Positions 54,734 to 64,000 of a DNA stretch of 64,000 nt are shown here, one piece after another. The number at the start of each line of letters is the position of its first letter. Position 1 is the stretch's first letter. The notes beneath the pieces were generated by a model. The model was not told the origin of the DNA and made no database searches. It was given only the letters and a program-made list of their open reading frames with translations. Source of the stretch: Hymenopellis radicata (lineage: Eukaryota; Basidiomycota; Agaricomycetes; Agaricales; Physalacriaceae); the NCBI GenBank assembly GCA_015501595.1, contig JADNRX010000178.1:44222-108221 (forward strand), read 5' to 3'. A program made the position numbers and the translations under genes.

Positions 54734-56144
54734 ATGATGGGCATCTACGATCTCCCAGTGGAGACTATCGAGGAGATCGTCCTGCACGCAGACCCCATCG
54801 ACGTTGCCTCCCTCTCTCAATCTTCGCGCCTGTTCGCGCGGCTGATCTACTACCAAGAGGACCAGCATATGTGGCGATGGCTCTACCTCTGCCAGGCCCT
54901 CGATGATCCCCGTGAGTGCGTACATATAACTGGACAGCGCCGGGACGCCGACACTCTTGACTGGAAGGCCGAGCTCCAGGCTGTCATGCGCGCACGATTA
55001 ATTCTGGACGACGTATCAGTCTGTCGCCCATCCGAGCGCGTCGTCGTGCTCGAGACGCTCCTTAAATTGGTAGAATGGGTGCCCCCCTTACCCGCTCGGT
55101 CAAGAAACCTCGTCTGGGTCGGCGGGTATCTCGCTGATGGGAGGTTGATTGACAAGCACAATGTTACATGGGAGCAAGATGCGGATGAGCGCCAACTGCG
55201 GGCCAAATTACACGTCTACTTTGGTACGACGCCGGAGGATACGAGTCGTGCGGCGACGGTGCGCTCGAGGGCATATGTGTATGATTTCAGGCATTATACG
55301 TGGGCGACGGAGTTTGGCCCGTTTCTGGATAACCGCAGGATAGATTGGGAGTTTTTGCAGGCGCTGCGGCATTCTATCAGTGTACATCTGGATGATGCTG
55401 TCGGGGAAATGAGCTTGTCGGTGACGCAGATATCTATGCTCAGTGATGAGGATTGGAAGCGCGATTGGGCAGGTGTAGAAGGAACCTGGGATTGTGGTTT
55501 TTGTTTTTGTGATCATTTGAGCCTTACTGGTAAGCTATCTACCTCGGTTTGACGCTTCGTTCTCACTCAAGATTGCTTCTCAGAGTACAATTCATCTGCA
55601 GTTAGTGCATTAACTTCGATGGGCCTCTCACGTTCTGAATCTACATACTTAGACAGGAGACGGCCAATTGAATACGTTAATGTTTGAGGATCCCGACAAT
55701 GGCGACGTCTTCCGCTCTATACCACTCAGCCTTCGCGTGCTCCAGGTCGTCGATGATCCCAATCATCCCCGTCACCCCCGGATCTACTTTGGCGGGGACA
55801 TGGGCGAAATGTCTAGCGGCGCCACGATGAGCGGGTTTGTGTACATGTCTCGTGATAACCAAGTTTGCTGGCGTTTCGTGAGTTACCATGTGTTGGATCT
55901 GTTTGCAGTCTAACTGACAAGTACGTCTCAGCGTTCTGGAGAACAAGTAAATCCCATCTGGAGTTCCGAAGGTGTCCAGGTCGGAGGATTGAGATCTCGA
56001 TACGGAGTATTGGGAACGTGGACTACTACATTCCATCAACACTTTGATCCTGTCGGTGAGTTAGAATCGAGTGTTAGACTGTGCAGAACTAGACGTTGAT
56101 TTTCTGCCAGGTCCTTTTGGTTAAGGAAGATCATAGAGGAGTAG
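54734..56144 (+). CDS. F-box protein (basidiomycete type)
   Basis: Start MMGIYDLPVETIEEIVLHAD is an F-box (LPxExxxEI) followed by DVASLSQSSRLFARLIY. The middle exon ends GTWDCGFCFCDHLSLT before a GTAAGC donor. Later exons carry DVFRSIPLSLRVLQVVDD, IYFGGDMGEMSSGATMSGFV, QVCWRF and WSSEGVQVGGLRSRYGVLGT then WTTTFHQHFDPVGP, a C-terminal pattern known from Agaricomycete F-box proteins. The last exon reads PFG-stop where the family has PFWLRK; one T is missing from TTTT near 56118, which if restored would end the protein at 56144. Exons around 55530-55660 could not be joined in frame, so a further error or small exon is likely there. Confidence 0.75.
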
Positions 56145-56929
56145 CCATATCGGACTAATGTTGTTGTTTGGTAGTTGAATGGATTACTATATCATTTCGA
56201 TCGTAGGTTCACGCCTTGTGACATGTGACCTTGTGAACTTATTTGATGCTAAGTTCACGGATGTGGGCACCTGTGACCTCTCAAAACTAAGTTCACTGAA
56301 ATTTTTCGAAGAGCATGTAATTTAGCTAATTTAGGGTACTTTTGATGTAATTACTGCTAAATAGTGCTGAATTAGGAGCAAATTGACACTTTAGAGGTTA
56401 TTGGCAGGTAAAATGTGATCAGACCTGAAAAAATTGCTGATAAACACTATTTAGGCCATTTTGTGACCGTTTAGAGCTAGGTTCACGGCTCAAAAATACT
56501 GTCCTATTTCGTTCAATTCGTCAGTCACACATCACACGTAGCGTTGTGCGGGCCTGGGCTTGAGCCCCGAGCCTGCCCTGCCCTGCCCTGCCCAGCCCGC
56601 TGAGCCCTGCCCTGGAGATGGGCTCAGCGAGGCTTGAGGTCAAGGCTCAGATATCGTGAGCCCAAGCCTTAGGCTTGAGCCCGGGCTTCGTGACCTCTCA
56701 TGTCTGGCTTACTGATTCACCTGGTGCTGCAGATGTAAGTTGTAGCTCTCTTAAATAGAGAATACAATCTACTAACCACTGATAATGCAATACGCATACG
56801 AGCTCTGACCAGCTCTCTTGAATGTAGTGTATTCGGTTCCGTTTTGTGTATGTAAGAAGACTCGACGAGAAGGCGCGGAGGATCATCGTCAAAAAATTTT
56901 CAGTCCCGTCTCTCTTCACTGCCAACAGA
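56145..56929. other. AT-rich repeats and a GCCCT-repeat patch
   Basis: About 56205-56500 has repeated GTTCAC and GTGACNT motifs. About 56550-56700 holds a tandem CCCTG/GCCCA patch with GGCTTGAGCCC in both halves, like the decayed end of a GC-rich miniature transposon. No gene is seen. Confidence 0.4.
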
Positions 56930-56986
56930 ATGGCCCGCGATGAGGTTGACCCCAGCCTCATTATACAAAGTAGACGCGAGCGACAT

Positions 56987-58099
56987 TAGAGACCTCAACG
57001 AGTCCGACGCGAGTCAGACTCGCGACCCGTGACGTAAGTACTCACGCAAAAATAAGTCCAGTTCAGACTCGCGTCGGACTCGACTCGCGATGACTCACGA
57101 GTCATTGCGAGTCCACTCGCGAGTACTCACCATGAGTCCGAGTCATCTCGGGTACTCACGAGTACTCGCGAGTCCATACACCCCCGAGTATTCATGCCCA
57201 GCAAGCATCCCCGGGCAATAGCACGGGGACACTTAACTGTGCATGAGAGTAAGGTGGAGGGTGATGGTAGTAGGAGAAGGAAGGTGACAGAGTGATGGTG
57301 GCAAGGTTGGTGGCAGTGGTGAGGGTGGTGGTGGTGCAGATGGGTGGTGGATGTAGTAGATAGAGCAATAAAACTCACCATAGTGTTGTTCTCTAGTGCA
57401 TTGTTTGCCTCTGTGCTGTTATCCGCGCCCGCATTCACATCCGCGCTCGCATCCACGTCCGCGCTCACATCCATCCTTGTGCGGCGTCGTCGTCCATCCA
57501 TGCGAGGCTGGTCCAAGTCGTCGATCCTTGTACGGCGTCGTCGTCCATCCATGCGAGGCTGGTCCAAGTCGTCGATCCGTGGTGTCGTCGTCCGTTCTCG
57601 CGCATTGCAGCCGTCCAGTCGTTATCCTGCGCTGCTGCTGTCATGAAGACAGCAGCAGCAGGCCCAGCATGGAGCCGAAGCCCAAATCCGCACCCCAGGA
57701 GCCGCCTGACAATCGTCAGAGCAGCAGGGGCGACAATCGTCGCTCCCGGGTGGTCGTGGTGGTGGCAGAAAGAGAGAGGGACTATCCGATCAGACGCTTA
57801 CGCGTCCTCTCGGATCTCGGCCCGAATCGCCGGATGGGGCGAGATAATCGCGCACGTCTCATTCTCAAGACGTTGTGCACCATTTGGTCTGCAAAAATAT
57901 TGTAAATTTAGCTAAAATATATCTCTAAATATTTGCGAGTCACCGTGTGATGACTCGCGGTCGACAGACCGAAACTCAGACTCGCGACCGGACTCGTGAC
58001 TTCGTGACTCGCGAGTCACACGAGTCCGAACTCCGAGGTGCCCGACGCGAGTCGAGTCACCGGATGACTCGGTGACTCGACGACTCGTTGAGGTCTCTA
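56987..58099. mobile_element. element A: non-autonomous hAT-like element, intact ends
   Basis: The 1113-bp element begins TAGAGACCTCAACGAGTC and ends with its exact reverse complement (18-bp terminal inverted repeats). It is flanked by an exact 8-bp duplication AGCGACAT (56979-56986 and 58100-58107), the target-site size of hAT elements. Subterminal regions on both sides are dense in GACTCGCGAGTC-type palindromes. The middle contains a 51-bp tandem duplication (57473-57574) and hairpin-forming GACGATTGTCG blocks, and no transposase. It sits in codon 19-20 of the transposase gene. Confidence 0.92.
57473..57574. repeat. 51-bp tandem duplication inside element A
   Basis: Two adjacent 51-bp units (57473-57523 and 57524-57574) differ at one position (TTGTGCGG versus TTGTACGG) and contain CATCCATGCGAGGCTGGTCC. 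Confidence 0.9.
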
Positions 58100-60474
58100 A
58101 GCGACATGCACCAAAACCAAGAGATCACGATGTCGTGATGTCCGGGCCGACAGACAAATCAGGAACTCATAAGCGCCCATCATCCTCCTTACACGACGAC
58201 TCCAACGACGAATCTGATGAGCCCCGAGCTCCTGGACAACGGCGTGCAAAAAAAAGCGCGAAACACGCGCAATGGTGAATCTGCTGCTCAAGCTCTTGAT
58301 GTGGACGACTCCGGACACGGTGCGCATTGTTAGCCAATATGGGCGCGCATACTTACAGCTTATACAGAATCTGACTTACCTGCTCAAGAAAAGCCACCCG
58401 CTGGTCCAGATGGTGTTGCTATAGACATTGCCAAGCTTGTTCGCCCCGTCACGGAAACACCGAAGCTCAGCGCTAAAGCCGACGTCAATCACTTTTTCAA
58501 GGATGCGCCATTGCAAAAGGCAAAGCGGGGAGACCAGATGAAAGAAATGTCGCAATGCTGCTTGTGCAAGTGCGTTGTCTTTACCGCTCTTGACGAACGA
58601 AGGAGCAACTAATTGTTTATTAGAGCAACGTTTGTCCGAGACGTCACTACCCGCCGCCGACATCTACAAAAGGATCACCGTGTATGCAGCTCCTTGTCTA
58701 ACAAGAGAATTACACCTTACTAACCTGCTTTCTAGCCGCAATACACCCAGTGGTGCAAAGAATCTGGATTTGTATCGATGCTCCCGGAAGATACGAAGGC
58801 GCGTCGAACTGCGTCAACAGTGCAGCTCGAGCAAGGCTCGTTAGATGGACACCTCGTCAAGCAGGCCGCTGTGGTCAAGAAGCCGGTCATTCCCTACACC
58901 ATCGAGAACTATGAGCTCGCCAGTCTCCGATGGCTTATATGCACTGACCAGGTCAGGAATGCCCGTTCTTGATATTCGAATACTAATCTTCTTTATAGAG
59001 TCTTCGAGCATTCGAGGAGCCAACCTACCTGCCATGATGGAACTTGCCCAGCAAGCACCGAGAGATAAACCGCTGCCAATCCCTAGCCGTAAAATGACGC
59101 GGAAGCAAATCTTACTCCTCGTCAACGATCATCTTGCAGAACTCAAGAAGCTCTTCAACGTGAGTTCCACGGCCTACTTATTATCTGTTTCTTACATTCA
59201 TATACAGTCCGACCGCGTCAAAGGCCGCGTCTCCGTTACTGATGATGGATGGGAGGCCGATAACCTCGATAACTATTTCACAGCCACTGGGCACTATATC
59301 GACGAGCCTCGCCCAAACGTGTGGGAGCTCAAGATGTCGCTTCTAGGCTTTATTCGGATGCGAGGATCACATTCTGGTGAACGGCTTGGTGAACTCGAAT
59401 ACAAGATTTAGAACGGGTCGGAATGAGAAGAAGGTACGACATCCTGCATGTTGATGTCCGTCATCTGACTTTCCATTTCTCAGACGGGGTGGGTGACGTG
59501 CGATAACGCCTCGCCAAATGACACAAAGATGACACGACTTGGCGTTCTCATTCGCGCAGCGGGCGATCTCGAATGGAAAGCTGAGGAACGGCGAATTCGG
59601 TGTACTGGACACGTCAACAACCTTGGCGCACAACGTCTTGTCAAGACCTATAGCAAGACACCTCATTTCAACCCCAAGGAGCCGGACGCCCATGAGCCAA
59701 CGAGCCGCGATCCAATTGGCTTAGTTCGAGCGATAACTGTCAAGTGCGTCGTTACATCGATACCATATAAATTGTCTGATATCTCTCACAGGAATCGTCG
59801 TCGGGTACCCGTCATGATCTCTTCATAGATCTGCAAGAGAGACGGAACGCGATGAGTATGGCCCCAAAGGAGGAGCGCGAGACCCCAAAACACCTCATGC
59901 TGGATATGCCCGTTCGCTGGTCTTCAACGTTCAACATGCTTTTTCGGGCGCTGATTCTCCAAGAGACGGTTGATACCTTCGTTCTGGAGATTATCAAAGC
60001 CGAGAAGGACAAGATGAAGAAGGAGAAGCTTCGCATATTGAAGATGTCGGAAGAGGAGTGGATGCTTGTTCGGTTATTTTGTCAGTTGCTGATGGTAAGT
60101 CTATTTTCGCCCCATTTCCTTGTCTGAATGTTTCTTCTCCAGTTGTTCGATGACACGCAGCAGCGCTTTTCGGCTGAGACATACCCAACTCTCTACGCAG
60201 TAATTCCGGCTCTCGAGACACTTCACGATGAGCTGACAAAAGTGCTGGCGATACCCAAGTATGCACCATTCACAGCCGCGATACAAAGCGCACTGGACCT
60301 TATCGAGAAGTATTACAACAAAACGGAGAGGACAAATGCCTATATCGTCTGCATGGGTTTGTCTTTCCTTTCATCCGCCGATGAATTCTCATGTTCATTC
60401 TTTAGCTTTACATCCTGAGAAGAAGTTTTCTTGGATCAAGGATCACTGGGATGAGGATCTCGCGGCATCTGCGA

Positions 60475-61614
60475 TAGAGACCTCAACGAGTCACCGAGTC
60501 ACCGAGTCATCTGGTGACTCGACTCGCTTCGGGCACGTCGGCGTTCACACTCGCGTGACTCGCGAGTCACATACTCGCGAGTCTGGTCGCGAGTCTGAGT
60601 ATCCATCTGCAGACCATGAGTCATCACACGATGACTCGCAAATATTTAGGTATGTATTTTATCTTAATTTACAAATTTTTACCAACTCAAACGGACCCTT
60701 GCGTGGCTCAAACGAGCTATACGCAACAATTTCGCCAGATCCGGCGACTCGGGCCAAGTCCCGAAGCGACGCGTAAGCGTGCGATCGGGCAGATCTCCTT
60801 GAGTTGCTCCCACCACCACGACCCGTTGCTCGACTGCAAGTCGGCAACAACGCTATTGGCACTCGACTTCAAGTCGGTGTCGATGCAATCGGCGCTCGAC
60901 TTTGAGTCGGCGTCGATAGGAGACGACTTAAAGTCGTCTCCAGGACGCATAAGCCCGCCACGACGACTACGACCACCCAGGGAGTGACGATTGTCGCTCC
61001 CGCTGCTCTGACGATTGTCAGGCAGCCTATAGGGTGCAGATTCGCGCTCTGGCTCTGTACCGGGCATGCTGCTGCTGTCTCTGTGACAGTAGCATGGACA
61101 CGATCTTGGCAACGGACCCAACGACGACCAGGAGGACAACGACACGATGGAGAGGAGGATGCGATGGAGAGGAGGATGCGATGGAGAGGAGGATGTGATG
61201 GAGAGGCGGATGCAATGAACAGGCGGATGTGATGAAGCAGAGGATGCGAGCAGAGGAGGATGTGACGACCACCACCACTTCCTCCACTATCACCACCATT
61301 CCCTCCACTACCACCACCATTCCCTTCCCTTTCTACCATCACCCCCACCCCATCCTCATGCCCAGCTGACTGTCCCCGTGCCATTGCCCGGGGATGCTCG
61401 CTGTGCATGAATACTTGGGGCGTATGGACTCGCGAGTACTCGTGAGTATCCGAGATGACTCGGACTCATGGTGAGTACTCGCGAGTGGACTCGCGATGAC
61501 TCGTGAGTCATTGCGAGTCGAGTCCGACGCGAGTCTGAACTGGACTTCTTTTTGCGTGAGTACTCGCGTCACGAGTCGCGAGTCTGACTCGCGTCGGACT
61601 CGTTGAGGTCTCTA
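60475..61614. mobile_element. element B: related hAT-like element, opposite orientation
   Basis: The element has the same 18-bp ends as A. Its left end continues like the right end of A and its right end like the left end of A, so it lies in inverted orientation. The flanks do not match: ATCTGCGA on the left, GTAGGAGG on the right, and no 8-bp duplication. Left of it is the truncated transposase and right of it a truncated retroelement. It contains a four-hairpin array (60824-60941) and a GGATG-rich tandem stretch (61145-61230). Confidence 0.88.
60824..60941. repeat. array of four hairpins in element B
   Basis: Four successive inverted repeats: 60824-60852 (GTTGC arms), 60855-60884, 60888-60917, and a perfect 23-bp palindrome at 60919-60941 (arms GGAGACGACTT / AAGTCGTCTCC about a central A). 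Each has the core CGACTNNAAGTCG or a near version at its centre. A matching array occurs in element C. Confidence 0.9.
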
Positions 61615-62509
61615 GTAGGAGGGAAACTGTTTCTGGAAGTCAGAGAACAGCAAGTGGGACAACATGTCTGCCATCACATTGTCAACCCCGCGGATGTGCC
61701 TCACACGTATGTCAATGCCTGTACACATGATAATGTCTGCAATAGCAAAGAGGATAGCATTGTGACTCGACTGAGAAGCAGCCAGAGTATCGAACACTGA
61801 GACAGAGTTGAGGCTGTCAGAATGAATCAACAGCGTACGAGGTGGATAGGGACGAGAGGCGGCATGATGGACAGCACATAAGATAGCTAACTCTCTGAAG
61901 AAGGTATCAACTCCAATTGTAGTTCGGAGTCGATAGCAAAAGCCATTTCCAGCATATACAAAAGAAAGGCCCAGATTGCTAGCATCTGTCCAACAGACCA
62001 TATCAGCCTCTGTATCGTCCGAAGCCTGCGCATTGATAAAGCGCACTCCGATACAATGTCGCAATGCATTGACAAATCAAGTGAGGTCAGATCTAACCTC
62101 AAGGTTCAATGGAATGCCTTTGTACTGCAGAGTTTTACCGCTGATCTTGCGGTAGAGCTCTGTAAGTGCTGGCCGTGTCCAAGGCAGCACATTCAAAGCT
62201 CAGTTGAGATAACCACCCAAGGATAGCCATTCCTTGAGAGAAGGTTTGACAATAGACAAGAACGACTCGATTCTAGTGATCATGTCTGTGATGGAGTCTG
62301 GAGTGAGGGAAATGGAGCCGTAGATGGCATCAAGCCAGAAACCAATAATCTTGAGCTGACGACCGTGCTCTTGCTTCTTGTCCTCATAGGAAATGCTAAG
62401 AGAGTCCCACAAGAGAAGAAGCTGGACTTGACGATGTGGACGTTGCTGTCCATGAAAGAGTACTAGATTGCGACTAGTGTTCCAGCCGTAGTAGTTATCC
62501 ATGTAGTCG

Positions 62510-63583
62510 TAGTCACGTCCACGAGTGTCGGGTGTTTGCAGGTACTCGCGGGTGTACCCGCACTCAACATCCGAGTGCCGGGTGTTTACCCTAAATGGGT
62601 AGGGTGTCTTGACGGGTGCCCACCCGGGTGTGGGTGTCGGCCTCTGGGCCACGAGTACCCACTGGCAGACACCCAGGTGGACACTCGTATTTTTGCGTAT
62701 TTTTTCGCATTTTTATTTCAATTTTTTTGACCTAAAAAACGACGCGCACCAGGATTTCTCGCGATCCGGCGAATCGGGCCGAGTTCCGCAAGTACGCGTA
62801 AGCGTGTGATCGGGGGTGTTCTCACTATTTCTCTTTCCACCACCTACCCGTACCGGTCGCTCGACTTTAAGTCGGCGACCGTAGCACTGTTGCTCAACTC
62901 TGAGTCGGCAACAACCGCACCGGCGCTCAACTTTGAGTCGGCATCGCTGGACCCGGAGACGACTTAAAGTCGTCTCCACGGAAACGACAGCAGCCAGCAG
63001 CAGCTGCAGGACACGTAAGCCCCCGCAAATGGGCAGCAAAGAAGATGACGGGGACTACGAGTCGTGACGCTCCCCGCCGCGCTCAACAGCGCGCTTGAAG
63101 AGCGGGGGCGGGGGATCTTGGGCCGTCACGTCATCTGCTGACGACGTGGCGGATTGGTGCGTTGTATTATTATCAACATTTGTGCCAATACTCTGTCCAG
63201 TACTGACCCAGTGTAGAACTTTTTTTTTGACGGTAAGCCTCCAACGAGGCGCCATATACCTCTACCTCCCTCTCCCACATCATCCACTCTTACTTGTACC
63301 TTCCACACCCCTCACTCATCGGCATCATGCACGACGCTGTGCCCCTCGCAATTGCTGGGGGTGCAGACGTGGCATGAAATGATGGTGAGGTGGGTGTACA
63401 CGTATACACCCGCCACCCTACACGAGTGTCGGCACACTCGTGTGTGCGAGACACTCGCGAATGGGTGCCACACCCGAGTAGAGTACTCGGGTGTCGCGCG
63501 AGTGCGGGTGTCTGCCTCAGAGCCACAAGTGACCTGCCCCGCGAGTACAAGTGCACTCGGGTGTGCACTCGTGGACATCTCTA
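62510..63583. mobile_element. element C: second hAT-like family, with target duplication
   Basis: The 1074-bp element starts TAGTCACGTCCACGAGTG and ends with the reverse complement of TAGAGATGTCCACGAGTG. It is flanked by an exact 8-bp duplication TGTAGTCG (62502-62509 and 63584-63591). Subterminal regions are rich in CGAGTG/GGGTGT motifs rather than the GACTCGCGAGTC of A and B. Internally it shares with B a CGCGTAAGCGTG-ATCGG block and a four-hairpin array (62855-62977). It carries no transposase. Confidence 0.9.
62855..62977. repeat. array of four hairpins in element C
   Basis: Hairpins at 62855-62880, 62889-62912, 62921-62946 and a perfect 23-bp palindrome at 62955-62977 identical to that in element B. 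Order, spacing and core sequences parallel the array at 60824-60941, while the surrounding sequence is more diverged. Confidence 0.9.
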
Positions 63584-64000
63584 TGTAGTCGTGCAAGCCG
63601 AGTACGTCAAGTTCCTAAGCGATCCAGTTAACCAGACCAGAGAACGAGCACCAGCAGTATGGAGATGCACGACTTCCAAAGATGAGACGGCGCATAATAT
63701 AATGGCGATCGTCAACAATGATAACCTGCTGCAGTTGTCAGATGGGATGAACAGGGAGATTGAGGAATGCCTTCGAGATGTCACTCTTGAAGAGCAGGAT
63801 TTCCTTGTGAGGGTGAGTTTGAAGGACGTCATGCAGTACCTGCCCAAAGGAGTGCATGTCGTCGTACTTCACTTTTGCATCCTCTCTTGCAATGCCCTCA
63901 TTAAGATCATTGCCAGTATGGTCCATGACGACACGTGATTTACCTTTCTGCCACACCACGAACATGGGTGACAGGCGCATACCAGGAAGGAGCTTAAAGC

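Larger units (their letters stand above)
56930..60474 (+). pseudogene. hAT-family transposase, interrupted and 3'-truncated
   Basis: ATG at 56930 reads MARDEVDPSLIIQSRRERH up to 56986, where element A (56987-58099) is inserted; coding resumes in frame at 58108 (APKPRDHDVVMSGPTDKSG). Later exons show a BED-like zinc finger (SQCCLCK and RRRHLQKDH), then IPYTIENYELASLRWLICTD, the hAT core VTDDGWEADNLDNYFTATGH, TCDNASPNDTK and RIRCTGHVNNLGAQR, and RWSSTFNMLFRAL. The gene stops at WDEDLAASAIE where element B starts, so the C-terminal hAT dimerisation domain is missing. Some further splice details near 58280-58370 are uncertain. The gene cannot give a functional transposase here. Confidence 0.85.
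61615..64000 (-). pseudogene. truncated retroelement: reverse transcriptase and RNase H
   Basis: Coding on the minus strand enters from beyond 64000. The RT region reads VVWQKGKSRVVMDHTGNDLN, LFKSDISKAFLNLPVHP and MRRLIFGSRASP. It is then split by element C exactly in the active-site box, which would read HDYMDNYYGW after removal of C and one target copy. It continues as GRQLKIIGFWLDAIYGSISL, then an RNase H-like domain MVCWTDASNLGLSFVYAG, TLLIHSDSLNSVSVFDTL and DIRVRHIRGVDNVMADMLSH. It ends where element B begins. YMDN in place of YMDD, plus stops near 63600, show decay. The type is uncertain; a DIRS-like or gypsy-like element is possible. Confidence 0.78.

Noticed and set aside
57396..57905. 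Long Arg/Ser-rich frame inside element A
   Set aside because: It arises from the tandem 51-bp repeat and GC-rich low complexity; not a gene.
60717..61408. Overlapping long frames inside element B
   Set aside because: They follow the hairpin array and GGATG repeats and have no protein family features.

Overview
The window looks like nuclear DNA of a mushroom-forming basidiomycete (Agaricomycete). Protein-coding genes sit close together on both strands and are cut by many introns of about 45-70 bp. The gene set includes a fungal FunK1 kinase, F-box proteins of a basidiomycete type, a probable lipopeptide mating-pheromone precursor and hAT-type DNA transposons. No bacterial operons, rRNA, tRNA or CRISPR arrays were seen. 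Everything is read by eye, so exon borders are best estimates.

Layout. 1-1985: sparse, with two weak small-gene candidates. 1986-3942 (+): a SET domain fused to a Tad3-type tRNA adenosine deaminase subunit. 3919-8080 (-): a Ulp2/SENP-like SUMO protease. 8210-9598 (-): dihydrofolate/folylpolyglutamate synthase. 9842-11179 (-): a Ser/Thr-rich fungal protein. 11828-13069 (+): F-actin capping protein alpha. 13255-15129 (-): isocitrate lyase. 15618-17327 (-): dolichyl-phosphate GlcNAc-1-P transferase (ALG7). 18114-20524 (+) and 34635-37022 (-): two inverted, differently damaged copies of one unknown gene, about 14 kb apart. Between them lie a FunK1 kinase (20737-23369, -), a membrane protein (26039-26796, -), a nicotinamidase-like gene with a signal peptide (28527-29633, +), a short CaaX-ending pheromone-like gene (30060-30215, -) and a damaged MRD1 (30503-33352, -). 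37287-46180 (-): PRP8. 47115-48960 (-): F-box protein. 49424-50730 (-): an unknown gene. 52678-54380 (+): a FUS1-like membrane SH3 protein. 54734-56144 (+): a second F-box protein.

The last 7.5 kb is a nest of transposable elements. A hAT transposase gene beginning at 56930 is split at codon 19 by element A (56987-58099), with an exact 8-bp target duplication. Element B (60475-61614), a related copy in opposite orientation, cuts off its 3' end. To the right of B is a truncated retroelement on the minus strand (RT and RNase H). Its RT active-site box is interrupted by element C (62510-63583), again with an exact 8-bp duplication. A, B and C share internal sequence. B and C both carry an array of four consecutive hairpins.

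Quality warning: PRP8, an essential gene, shows at least three apparent one-base losses inside conserved exons, mostly in homopolymers. Similar one-base breaks occur in the FunK1 gene and both F-box genes. Many frameshifts here may therefore be consensus errors. MRD1 is different because it also has an in-frame nonsense codon and a 36-bp insertion.
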